Origin: Flavobacterium sandaracinum
GTDB taxonomy: Bacteria > Bacteroidota > Bacteroidia > Flavobacteriales > Flavobacteriaceae
DNA length: 64,000 nt
Direction of reading: 5' to 3'
Assembly (NCBI RefSeq): GCF_004349135.1
Contig: NZ_SMFN01000004.1
Location: 181,943 to 245,942, forward strand
Shown: positions 27,790 through 35,768 of the stretch, piece after piece
Position numbering within the stretch: the stretch's first letter is position 1
How the letters are laid out: the number at the start of each line of letters is the position of its first letter
Program-made: the position numbers and the translations under genes
The notes under the pieces: model-generated
Databases searched by the model: none
What the model was told of the DNA's origin: nothing
Seen by the model: only the letters and a program-made list of their open reading frames with translations

Positions 27790-28269
27790 TTATTGATTTT
27801 TGTTTATTTCTCGCAATTGCTGAATATCCAATAAATCCTTAGGCCTGTTTGCTTTAATTTTGCTTGTTATTAAATCCTCTAATGACAGTACATTCCATTT
27901 TAAAAAGAGAGTGTCCTTCACTTGTACTTCTTCACTACTTTCAAACGCTTCTGCAAAAGTTTTATTTACAGAAAATTTTGTGATTAATTCTAAATCTAAG
28001 TCTACCGGAGAGAATTTAACGGATATATTTTGTTCTTGTTTTTTTACATTTTCGGGGAAATCATCAATTTCATATCCCATTTCATTAAAAACGGATACTA
28101 ATTTTTTAAAGTTTTCATCCGTGGTCTCTATCCAAAAATCGACATCTGCTGAATGACGCTGGTATCCATGAAAATTTACTGCTCCTCCGCCAACCATCAA
28201 CATTCTGAAATTATGTTTATTGGCAATAGAAATGAATTGACTAATATTTTCTTCCCATTTTTGAAACAT
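27790..28269 (-). CDS. Nucleotidyltransferase-fold protein (AbiEii/MNT-like)
   Basis: 159 residues. The core GGGAVNFHGYQRHSADVDFWI has the glycine turn plus D-x-D of the polymerase-beta-type minimal nucleotidyltransferases found in AbiEii and MNT toxin-antitoxin proteins. Later PVDLDLELI supplies a third acidic patch. Such proteins often form toxin-antitoxin modules. Here the gene starts one base after the stop of a 60-residue protein, a typical coupled pair. Alternatively it is a housekeeping NTase-like protein of unknown substrate. Confidence 0.75.
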   Translation of the reverse strand: MFQKWEENISQFISIANKHNFRMLMVGGGAVNFHGYQRHSADVDFWIETTDENFKKLVSVFNEMGYEIDDFPENVKKQEQNISVKFSPVDLDLELITKFSVNKTFAEAFESSEEVQVKDTLFLKWNVLSLEDLITSKIKANRPKDLLDIQQLREINKNQ

Positions 28270-28270
28270 C

Positions 28271-28453
28271 TCAGCTTGATTTTATTTGAATAATAAAATT
28301 CGAATTTGTGTCGTTTTTATGCTTCATAGGAAATTGATTAACCTTCTCCATCAAACGCAAAAATTGATAAAAACGTTCTACTTTGGACAATTTCAAAAAA
28401 TCCTCCAATTGCTTTCTGTTGCTTTCCTCTTTGGTTTGAAAATGGATTTCCAT
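28271..28453 (-). CDS. Small protein coupled to the nucleotidyltransferase, antitoxin-like
   Basis: 60 residues, highly charged and helical (SNRKQLEDFLKLSKVERFYQ). No DNA-binding motif is recognised. It is followed after one base by the nucleotidyltransferase gene and begins two bases after the DUF4286 stop. Size, charge and position fit the small partner of a two-gene module, by inference only. Confidence 0.65.
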   Translation of the reverse strand: MEIHFQTKEESNRKQLEDFLKLSKVERFYQFLRLMEKVNQFPMKHKNDTNSNFIIQIKSS

Positions 28454-28455
28454 GG

Positions 28456-28770
28456 CTATTTATAATCTGCAATCAGTTCTAATTCTGTTCTAAAAGCTAG
28501 CATTTTATCTCCAAATAATTTTAATCCTTCTTCACGAAAACCTGGAGCATCTTCCTGATAATATTTCTCCAAAGTTTCCTTGCTATCCGTCGTGTATTGA
28601 ACAGAATAGGTTACTCCGCCCATTTCTTCTTCAATTAAAACCCGTACCATTCTTGCAGCAGAGAATTTTCCTGTAGCCAGAATTTCAGGAATGTGCTTGT
28701 GTTGCATCCAAATCATCCATTGATCGTGAACACTTTCGTGTATGTTTGTAGTAACGTTGTATAGTATCAT
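28456..28770 (-). CDS. DUF4286 family protein
   Basis: 104 residues of the DUF4286 family, a small ferredoxin-like or Dabb-like fold seen in Bacteroidota: MILYNVTTNIHESVHDQW, then MQHKHIPEILATGKF, YSVQYTTDSKETLEKYYQ. Function unknown. It often sits near rsmA, as here, with the small-protein/nucleotidyltransferase pair in between. Confidence 0.82.
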   Translation of the reverse strand: MILYNVTTNIHESVHDQWMIWMQHKHIPEILATGKFSAARMVRVLIEEEMGGVTYSVQYTTDSKETLEKYYQEDAPGFREEGLKLFGDKMLAFRTELELIADYK

Positions 28771-28773
28771 ATC

Positions 28774-28918
28774 AGCCCCCTAACCCCCAAAGGGGGAATC
28801 CTACTAGGGGTAAGTAGGGTTAAAAAAGTCATTAATTTATATACCATTCGCTATAATTATAGCAAAAATTCATTGTTTATAGTGTTCCTTTAATTCCCCC
28901 TTCGGGAGTTAGGGGGCT
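28774..28918. repeat. MITE-like inverted repeat element
   Basis: Two 26-base arms (28774-28799 and 28893-28918) match at 24 of 26 positions in inverted orientation and flank 93 AT-rich bases. Each arm has its own small dyad (CCCCC...GGGGG type). The right arm supplies the last two codons and the stop of the TPR gene (GCC CCC TAA). AGCCCCCTAACCCCC-type repeats are common in Bacteroidota. Confidence 0.75.
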
Positions 28919-30687
28919 ATCGTATCTCCCCGCAACTGCCTGAATTTCTTCCTAGCTTCCACAAAATAAATACTGTCCTGATGATTGAACAATATCTTTT
29001 CATACAGCGGTTTCGCTTTTTCAGGAATTAATTGCTTGTTATAAATTTCTGCCGAAAAATACAGCGCCTCATCTATATAAATTCCGTCGCTATGTTGGTC
29101 GATGATCGTTTGGTATTGGCTTAAAGCCAAAGCAAAATCACCTTTCTTTTCGTATATTTTGCCCAATCGCAACAGCGTCACAGCCTCAATTTCTTGTCCT
29201 TTATGATTTTTTAAAATCGACTGAAACTGCGTTATCGCTTCCTGATTTCGGTTTTGATACAACAGATAATCTCCTTTTGCAAATTGCTTCAAAGCTGTTT
29301 GCGTGGAATCGGCAACCGTATTATCGTTGATTAATAGAAAATATTCCAAAGCATCATTCGCAATCAATTGCGTATTTGCTGACTTCAATTCCTTGAATTG
29401 TTTCAAAGCCCATTCAAAATCAGTTTTGAAATAACTTGTTTTTGCGGCTTTCAAAGTCGCTTCATGTGCCATTACATCATTCTTCAAATCCAATTCAATC
29501 TGCGAATAATAAATCAAAGCTTGATTGAATTTCTCTTCATACAGCAAAATATCTGCCAGTTCCATTTTGGCATTAGCCACTTCATAATCATTCAATTGCA
29601 ATTCCAGTGCTCTCTTGACTATTGCCTTTCCTTCTTCTGGTTTTTTTAATTTAAAAGCTGTGAAATGTGCCTGAATCAGCTGCAAAGATAAGGTAAAAGG
29701 AGTTATTTCAAATTGTTTCAACAAATCGTCTAATTCCGTGCTGATAGCTGTAAAGTCTTTTTCAGTGGCTTTTTCAATTTTCATCGTAAGCAAATACGAG
29801 TTTGCTTGAATCTTGAGTTCTAAATCTTGCGTGTTTTCCAACACAAAGCCTAAAATTTCTTTAGCCGCTTCTTCATTCTCTTCGTCAATCGCCAGTTGAG
29901 CTAAATTCACAATATTCACAAGCGTTTCTGGATTGCGTCTGTAAATGGCTTTTTCCTGAATAAATGCTTTTTCTAACTCTTTTTGCTGTACATAAAACCA
30001 ACTCAAATAATGGTTCCAAAAAATATCTTGATTTTTCTGAGTCCTCAAAATTAATGCTTTGCGTAATAGTTCATTGAAATTTGCATCGCCTTCGTCAACC
30101 ATAAAACGAACCAGCTGATTTTGGATTCTAATGGAGTTTTGTGGATTCGCAAACGCTTCATCCAAAAAGGTGGAAATCATCATTTCCAAATTAGACAATT
30201 GACCGTATAGCAACCCTATTTGATAATTGAAATTAAAATTTGCTTCTAGTTCTGTAGCGGTTTGGTAGGATTTCAACGCATAATCGAGCAATACTTTTCG
30301 CTCAAAAGCATTTGAAATTCCATAGACTTCATTTGGATTTTTTTTGATTCGGTCCAATGCCTGATCATAATGCATCTTGGCTTTATCATCCTTTTTTTGC
30401 AACTGAAAATTATACCCCAATTCTACCAGAAGATTTCCTTGATTGTATTTTTCAATCCGTTGTTGAATTGCTTTTTCGGCACTTTCAAATTGTTGTAATT
30501 GCTGAGAACAATCAATTATTCTTAAAAAATACTGTGAGTTTAACGGAATCTCTTTCAGCAACTCTTCATAGCTGATTTTTGCTTTTTCAAAATCACCTTT
30601 ATCGTAATAATACTGTGCTAACTGCTCGTTTTGCGAAAAACAAACCAATGAAAAAAACAAAGTAATATGTAGAAAGAGTTTTTTCAT
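28909..30687 (-). CDS. Tetratricopeptide repeat protein, exported
   Basis: 592 residues with a signal peptide (MKKLFLHITLFFSLVCFSQ). The rest is a chain of TPR helices, clearest at the start (LAQYYYDKGDFEKAKISYEE) and near the end (LLRLGKIYEKKGDFALALSQYQ). It is probably a periplasmic scaffold or outer-membrane assembly factor; no enzyme motif is seen. The stop codon lies within a repeat arm, so the native C-terminus may have been altered. Confidence 0.88.
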   Translation of the reverse strand: MKKLFLHITLFFSLVCFSQNEQLAQYYYDKGDFEKAKISYEELLKEIPLNSQYFLRIIDCSQQLQQFESAEKAIQQRIEKYNQGNLLVELGYNFQLQKKDDKAKMHYDQALDRIKKNPNEVYGISNAFERKVLLDYALKSYQTATELEANFNFNYQIGLLYGQLSNLEMMISTFLDEAFANPQNSIRIQNQLVRFMVDEGDANFNELLRKALILRTQKNQDIFWNHYLSWFYVQQKELEKAFIQEKAIYRRNPETLVNIVNLAQLAIDEENEEAAKEILGFVLENTQDLELKIQANSYLLTMKIEKATEKDFTAISTELDDLLKQFEITPFTLSLQLIQAHFTAFKLKKPEEGKAIVKRALELQLNDYEVANAKMELADILLYEEKFNQALIYYSQIELDLKNDVMAHEATLKAAKTSYFKTDFEWALKQFKELKSANTQLIANDALEYFLLINDNTVADSTQTALKQFAKGDYLLYQNRNQEAITQFQSILKNHKGQEIEAVTLLRLGKIYEKKGDFALALSQYQTIIDQHSDGIYIDEALYFSAEIYNKQLIPEKAKPLYEKILFNHQDSIYFVEARKKFRQLRGDTIAP

Positions 30688-30730
30688 TGTTAAGTGCAGT
30701 TTGTTCCGTCAAACATCTATATTTTTTTTA

Positions 30731-30804
30731 AACATATAAGTCATATTAAGGCTTGCGTCGCTTTCGATTTTAAACTTTGCAAAAACTGATATGACTTATA
30801 TGTT
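30731..30804. repeat. Perfect 16-bp inverted repeat between serS and the TPR gene
   Basis: AACATATAAGTCATAT (30731-30746) and its exact reverse complement (30789-30804) enclose 42 bases. Either a hairpin at the end of serS (the stop is 8 bases away) or a short mobile-type repeat. Confidence 0.8.
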
Positions 30805-30811
30805 AAAATTT

Positions 30812-32083
30812 TTAGTTTATAATATCAAACCCACAGTACGGACGCAATACTTCTGGAATTACGATTCCTTCCGGAGTTTGGTAGTTTTCTAATATTCCGG
30901 CCAAAACTCTTGGTAAAGCCAATGCACTTCCATTTAAAGTGTGTGCCAATTGGTTTTTTCCGTCCTTGTCTTTGAAACGCAATTTCAAACGATTCGCTTG
31001 AAAAGTCTCAAAATTAGAAACCGAACTGATTTCCAACCAACGGTCTTGCGCCGTAGAAAACACTTCGAAATCATACGTCAAAGCCGATGTGAATCCCATA
31101 TCGCCGCCGCAAAGACGTAAAACTCGGTACGGTAATTTTAATTCTCTTAAAATGTCTTTTACATGTTCTACCATTCCGTCAAGCGCTTCATATGATTTAT
31201 CTGGATGTTCTACACGCACAATTTCCACTTTGTCAAATTGATGCAAACGGTTCAATCCGCGAACGTGCGCACCATAAGAACCTGCTTCACGTCGGAAACA
31301 TGGCGTGTAAGCCGTAGTTAAAACGGGCAATTCATTTTCGTTCAAAATCACATCACGAAATAAGTTGGTTACGGGAACCTCCGCCGTTGGAATTAAATAT
31401 AAATCATCAGTTTTATCATGGTACATTTGTCCTTCTTTGTCGGGCAATTGTCCTGTTCCATAAGCAGATGCTTCGTTTACCATGTGCGGCACCTGAACTT
31501 CATTGTAACCTGCAGCTGTATTTTTATCCAAGAAATAATTGATCAAAGCGCGTTGTAATCTCGCCCCTTTTCCTTTATAAACCGGGAATCCTGCTCCAGT
31601 GATTTTTACACCCAATTCAAAGTCGATGATGTCGTATTTTTTTACTAATTCCCAATGTGGTTGCGCTCCTTCGTGCAAAACTGGAATTTCACCTTCTTCA
31701 AAAACGTTTAAGTTTTCCTCCGGTGTTTTCCCAACAGGAACGATATCCGCAGGCAGATTGGGTAATGTATATAATTTTTCTAAAAGTTCAGCGGCAAGTA
31801 CATCAGCCGTTTCTGCTAACGCTTTGCTTTTCTCTTTGTTTAGAACTGTTTTTTCTTTTAATATAGCGGCTTTCAATTTCTCTCCGGATTTCATCAATTC
31901 GCCAATGTCTTTGGATAATTTATTAGATTCGGATAAAATGTTGTCCAATTCTACTTGCGTAGCGCGACGTTTTTCATCCAGTTGTACCACTTCTTCAACA
32001 ACACTTGTAGCATCGATGTTTCTCTTTGCTAAAGCGTTGATTACTTTTTCTTGATTCTCTCTAATAAATGCGATTTGTAACAT
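30812..32083 (-). CDS. serS: Serine--tRNA ligase
   Basis: Class II aminoacyl-tRNA synthetase charging tRNA-Ser. 423 residues. The N-terminal coiled-coil arm (residues 30-110) binds the tRNA long arm. Motif 2 is FRREAGSYGAHVRGLNRLHQF, shown in part as FRREAG and RLHQF. Motif 3 is GSALALPRVLAGILENYQ. IPTAEVPVTNLFRD also fits. It is the first gene of the run towards mgtE. Confidence 0.98.
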   Translation of the reverse strand: MLQIAFIRENQEKVINALAKRNIDATSVVEEVVQLDEKRRATQVELDNILSESNKLSKDIGELMKSGEKLKAAILKEKTVLNKEKSKALAETADVLAAELLEKLYTLPNLPADIVPVGKTPEENLNVFEEGEIPVLHEGAQPHWELVKKYDIIDFELGVKITGAGFPVYKGKGARLQRALINYFLDKNTAAGYNEVQVPHMVNEASAYGTGQLPDKEGQMYHDKTDDLYLIPTAEVPVTNLFRDVILNENELPVLTTAYTPCFRREAGSYGAHVRGLNRLHQFDKVEIVRVEHPDKSYEALDGMVEHVKDILRELKLPYRVLRLCGGDMGFTSALTYDFEVFSTAQDRWLEISSVSNFETFQANRLKLRFKDKDGKNQLAHTLNGSALALPRVLAGILENYQTPEGIVIPEVLRPYCGFDIIN

Positions 32084-32416
32084 AGCTTGATTTTTTTAAC
32101 GCTAACTTTTATAATATTGGAAGCAAATTTAAGGAAATGTTTGGGACTTACGTGGGAAAGTCATGAGGAAAAACGATTTACTGAGTCTGTAAAAAACTAT
32201 TTCACAAAGATGCACAAAGCAGACACAGAGATTCACGAAGTTTAACTTTAAAATTCTTTAAGCGACTTGTGAAAAATCTACTTCGCAAAGAGCCACAAGA
32301 AGGATGCAGCGATTCACGAAGTTCAAAAAAAGAACAAGATAGTTTGCCTTTCTAATCTTTGCGAGTCGCTGTGTTTTTTTCTTTGTGTCTCTGCGGAATA
32401 GCTTTACTCAAGCAAC
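32084..32416. repeat. Intergenic region with degenerate direct repeats
   Basis: No gene is seen. Two related stretches end in the same CGATTCACGAAGTT-like block (near 32199-32240 and 32280-32322), and an inverted relative (TTTGCGAGTCGCTGTG, near 32358) follows. They look like decayed copies of a CACAAAG-CACAGAG-TTCACG repeat family. Confidence 0.55.
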
Positions 32417-32956
32417 TTACTCTCTTTTAATCTCATGTCCCACAAATTCTTCCAAAACTGCAAACATATCATCTACAGAAAGCACTTCGAGATCGGGATG
32501 GGTTTTTAAGAAATTAGCATTCAAATTTACCAGGTTTTCTTCCAGTTCAAAAAAAGTATCGGTATTGAGCAAATCTCTAATCGGGTTTACGCCTTCGAGT
32601 TTTCCTTTGAAGAATTTTTCTCTTTTTACACTGCTCATTAATTTTACTTTTTTGGATTGTTGTTGGAACAATTCCAAATGCTTTTCGGCGCCAATTAATG
32701 CCAAACCTTCTTCGATTAGCTCATTTAATTCGGTATTCCAACCGGAATTATACACAAACTGCGCAAAATTGCCTTCGGTACATTGGGAAGTGTAATAATC
32801 TAAATAATAACTCATCAACGCATCTTCGTGAATCAAATCATCATCAATTTTTTCCTCACGCATCAGGTTAATCACCGAAATATTAGAGTTGATTACGTCT
32901 TGTGGGTTTTCGCTATTTGCTGCGGTTTCTGAAATTATGATTCTACCGAATTCCAT
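32417..32956 (-). CDS. DMP19/DUF4375 family protein
   Basis: 179 residues from ATG 32956; a GTG at 33004 would add 16 basic residues. The text FAQFVYNSGWNTELNELIEEGLALIGAEKHLELF is the DMP19 (DUF4375) signature, shown here over about residues 64-97. The founding Neisseria member mimics DNA and binds a transcription factor. This protein is likewise acidic, but the role here is unknown. No clear operon partner. Confidence 0.75.
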   Translation of the reverse strand: MEFGRIIISETAANSENPQDVINSNISVINLMREEKIDDDLIHEDALMSYYLDYYTSQCTEGNFAQFVYNSGWNTELNELIEEGLALIGAEKHLELFQQQSKKVKLMSSVKREKFFKGKLEGVNPIRDLLNTDTFFELEENLVNLNANFLKTHPDLEVLSVDDMFAVLEEFVGHEIKRE

Positions 32957-33102
32957 GGATTTTTGTTTAAGGAGTTTGGTGGCAAATTTCGTTTTTTTTG
33001 CCACAGATTACACGGATTAAAACGGATTTTTTTTGGAGTCGTGTTTTATGGAAATATTTTTTAACCGCAGATTTCACAAATTAACACTAACTCTTTTCAA
33101 AT

Positions 33103-33273
33103 TTATCCGGCATCAGGTTCGTCACTACTCTTTTTCTGATTCATTTTAGTAACCAAAGCTTTTAAACGTGCTGCTTTTTCTTTTTTCTCTTCTTGTAGTT
33201 TCGTCTTTTTACGATTGAGCAATTTAGTGTGTAAAGCCTTGTTTTTAGTATTTTTTTCGGGTCCTTTAGGCAT
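33103..33273 (-). CDS. Small Lys-rich hypothetical protein
   Basis: 56 residues, start ATG 33273 (MPKGPEKNTKNKALHTKLLN), stop TAA 33105-33103. It is very basic in the first 48 residues (KKTKLQEEKKEKAARLKAL) with an acidic end (SSDEPDAG). The helical, charged sequence with clean start and stop looks like a real short gene conserved in flavobacteria; that conservation is from memory. A nucleic-acid or ribosome association would fit the charge. Confidence 0.6.
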   Translation of the reverse strand: MPKGPEKNTKNKALHTKLLNRKKTKLQEEKKEKAARLKALVTKMNQKKSSDEPDAG

Positions 33274-33346
33274 GACTTATAATCTTCTTTGATTTTATTT
33301 ACAAATATAAAAAAAGGAACGATGTTCTGCTGTAAACTTTAAAAAG

Positions 33347-33709
33347 CTATTCCGAAAACCTTCTGTTTTCCATTTTTTGGCTAAAAAAATAAGCAAACCC
33401 TCCTAAAAAATAGAGAATTACATCAATCCAATCTGCCGTATATCTTGGATTTACTCTAGGAAGATAATATTCAAAATAAAAAGAATAACAGCACGCTAAA
33501 AAAAGAATAAAAGCAATGGGTAATTTAAACGTGCTGTCTTTTTTTAATCGTCGGATTACATATTCAATTGCGCCAAGTAGTAGCGGAAGATACAGAAAAT
33601 CATTGACATAATTATTGACCACCGCAGGCAATGGCAAATGAAACCGTTGCCTGATATAAATTATCAAAGCGATAATGAAAAGGACACTATAAATTAACTT
33701 TCTAAACAT
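33347..33709 (-). CDS. Small multi-pass membrane protein (VanZ-like topology)
   Basis: 120 residues with four hydrophobic helices (LIYSVLFIIALIIYI, FLYLPLLLGAIEYVI, LPIAFILFLACCYSFYF, WIDVILYFLGGFAYFF). The pattern YYLPRVNPRYTADWIDVILYF recalls VanZ-like proteins. Flavobacterial relatives are sometimes labelled magnesium citrate transporter, which the sequence does not support by itself. Confidence 0.6.
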   Translation of the reverse strand: MFRKLIYSVLFIIALIIYIRQRFHLPLPAVVNNYVNDFLYLPLLLGAIEYVIRRLKKDSTFKLPIAFILFLACCYSFYFEYYLPRVNPRYTADWIDVILYFLGGFAYFFSQKMENRRFSE

Positions 33710-33839
33710 AAAAACTACTAGCTATTCAAGCTGAACTACCCGATACAGTTACTACGAACAAAAACACCACTTTAGTCACCAATACTCTTCCTCCTTACAT
33801 TTATAAAAATCACTGAAGGTAGTTAGTTCCATATTTTAT

Positions 33840-34151
33840 TCAACCAGCTGCTGCTGCGGTAACTGCTGCAATAATTCCTCCAATAACAACGGCAAGGAAT
33901 AGCCAGATGGAGTAAACGGCTTGAAAAAAAAATCGCACCACGCTATTTGAGTGCCCTAATCCTTTGTCAAAAAACACTTCGATTTTACTTGGAACTTTAC
34001 TTTTTTCCTCTTCTACTTTCTCTTTAATTGCATCTTCGCTTTCTAATTGACGCTTTAAAACTATATTGATAATCTCACCACAATTACTGCAGTAATCTCT
34101 GTCTACGTTTATAGTGTTGCACGCTAAACATTTTACATACGATTTACTCAT
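33840..34151 (-). CDS. Zinc-ribbon membrane protein
   Basis: 103 residues. An N-terminal zinc ribbon (CLACNTINVDRDYCSNCGE) is followed by a charged linker (about 35-58) and a C-terminal transmembrane helix (YSIWLFLAVVIGGIIAAVTA). Function unknown; the ribbon should face the cytoplasm. Confidence 0.7.
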   Translation of the reverse strand: MSKSYVKCLACNTINVDRDYCSNCGEIINIVLKRQLESEDAIKEKVEEEKSKVPSKIEVFFDKGLGHSNSVVRFFFQAVYSIWLFLAVVIGGIIAAVTAAAAG

Positions 34152-34295
34152 CAGACTTTTTTTTAACCATGATTGTTGACTTTATTAAAGACAGATCCAT
34201 TTTTGCTGCAATTAGTTTTCAAGATAATTATTACCAAATTACTTCTGAAATAGTATCAACTAATTTCACAAAAAGAGAACTGGTTTAATACTCAT

Positions 34296-35003
34296 TCAAT
34301 AATACTCAAATTCATATTTATTCCTTTCCATATCCCCAAAATCAAAATTAATTTTATTTTTAATCGCCTTCTTTTGGAGCTTATTGTACTTGTAAGAAAG
34401 AATCGTATCGTTGTTATAAGTCCCTTTCAATTCTCTTGAATATCCCTTTTTTGTATATTTATAAATTTCAATAAATGGCTTTTTAAAATCTGGACTACTA
34501 GAAATTATTTTTATTTTTCTTCTTAACTTATCGTAATAAATAGTATCTATATATACTCTTGCCTCGCCATAGTCCGGCTGCTTTGAAGAAATCATTCCCC
34601 ATGTCATTGTTTTTTCAACTTCTAAATCCTTAAAATAGTGATTCTCTCGAATAAATCGTACGGCTGAATCTTCCTCAAATTTAGTTTCTGCTATTAGTCT
34701 ATTATTAATATCGTATTCGTATTTTGAAAACTGCCGCAGAACACAAGTATCTTCTTTTTGAAAATAATCACAATCAATTTCTAAAACTTTCAACCCGTTT
34801 TTATACTCTGACTTAGTAATTCGATTAGATCTTTCATTTCCAAAATTTTGTTCTAAAAGTTTATTTCCTTCCTTATCAAACGCTACAATTCTGTTTTTAC
34901 TGAGGATACCATCTTGGTTAGAAAATTCAGTTATTGATTTAATTTTGGAAGAACAACCTAATAGAACAGATAAAAAAATTAATAAAATTATATTTTTTCT
35001 CAT
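34296..35003 (-). CDS. Hypothetical lipoprotein
   Basis: 236 residues from ATG 35003, with lipobox LLGCSS (MRKNIILLIFLSVLLGC). The body contains YD/RHS-like strand text (KYEYDINNRLIAETKFEED) and many Lys and Tyr residues. An upstream in-frame ATG at 35024 would spoil the signal peptide. Not recognised further. Confidence 0.65.
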   Translation of the reverse strand: MRKNIILLIFLSVLLGCSSKIKSITEFSNQDGILSKNRIVAFDKEGNKLLEQNFGNERSNRITKSEYKNGLKVLEIDCDYFQKEDTCVLRQFSKYEYDINNRLIAETKFEEDSAVRFIRENHYFKDLEVEKTMTWGMISSKQPDYGEARVYIDTIYYDKLRRKIKIISSSPDFKKPFIEIYKYTKKGYSRELKGTYNNDTILSYKYNKLQKKAIKNKINFDFGDMERNKYEFEYY

Positions 35004-35075
35004 AACTTGAATTTTAGCCATCAATCAAATATAAGTAATTATTTACGTAAAAGACAGTTTCATAATCTGAATTTA

Positions 35076-35166
35076 ATAGCCCAGATAGAAGTGTGAATCC
35101 TTTTGCACCAGCGTTCGGTACAAAAGGTTGTAATTTCGTCTTTAAAACGAGGCGGGAAATAGCTTC
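35076..35166 (-). repeat. Structured intergenic element, copy 2, downstream of the bacilliredoxin gene
   Basis: Plus-strand order: TAGCCCAGATAGAAG, GAATCC, an inner hairpin (CCTTTTGCACC...GGTACAAAAGG), then GCGGGAAATAGCTTC. The same blocks in the same order form copy 1 at 16694-16800. A frame of 83 codons across it is not believed to be a gene. Confidence 0.6.
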
Positions 35167-35170
35167 AAAT

Positions 35171-35215
35171 AAAAAACCGCAGTTTACAAATTTTAAAATC
35201 TGTAAACTTGCGGTT
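35171..35215 (-). terminator. Rho-independent terminator of the bacilliredoxin gene
   Basis: On the minus strand CCGCAAGTTTACA/TGTAAACTGCGG (one bulge) is followed by six T. It lies about 55 bases after the stop. Confidence 0.88.
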
Positions 35216-35270
35216 ATAATGGTTGCACCGTAGCGCACTATTTGTGCCCTATTGTAGTTAAACAATAGTC

Positions 35271-35681
35271 TTAGCAGTACTCGTTGAAAGCATCTTTCAA
35301 GTTTTCGGCAATTAGCTCTGCTGGACGACCTTCAATGTGGTGACGCTCTAACATGTGTACTAATTCTCCGTTTTTGAACAAAGCCATAGCGGGTGATGAT
35401 GGAGGGAAAGGGAACATGTGTTGTCTGGCTGCATCAACAGCATCTTTGTCAACTCCTGCAAAAACCGTGATTAAATGGTCTGGTTTTTTACCCCCTTCTA
35501 AACTCATTTTTGCTCCTGGACGTGCGTTTCTTGCAGCACATCCGCAAACTGAATTAACAACCACTAGAGTTGTACCTTCTAATTTCATTGCATTTTCTAC
35601 TGCCTCAGCACTATGTAAATCTTGAAAACCTGCAGCCGTTAATTCCGCTTGCATTGGTTTTACCATTTCTTCTGGATACAT
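35271..35681 (-). CDS. BrxA/BrxB family bacilliredoxin (YphP-like)
   Basis: 136 residues of the YphP/YqiW (DUF1094) family. MYPEEMVKPMQAELT starts it; the active site is Cys46-Gly-Cys48 in NSVCGCAARNARPG, and HMFPFPPSSPAMALFKNGE follows. In Firmicutes such proteins remove bacillithiol from proteins; in Flavobacteria the thiol partner is inferred. Cytoplasmic redox repair. A terminator follows. Confidence 0.95.
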   Translation of the reverse strand: MYPEEMVKPMQAELTAAGFQDLHSAEAVENAMKLEGTTLVVVNSVCGCAARNARPGAKMSLEGGKKPDHLITVFAGVDKDAVDAARQHMFPFPPSSPAMALFKNGELVHMLERHHIEGRPAELIAENLKDAFNEYC

Positions 35682-35768
35682 ATCTTTTTTATTTTAAATA
35701 AATACTATTTTGAGTTGCAAAGTTACAAAGTTTACCTTCAAGATTAAGAGTTGAATTATAAAGTTTTG

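Noticed and set aside
35014..35265. Open frame of 83 codons with LQPFVPNAGAKGF
   Set aside because: It overlaps the structured repeat, the bacilliredoxin terminator and the lipoprotein start; its sequence is repeat-derived.
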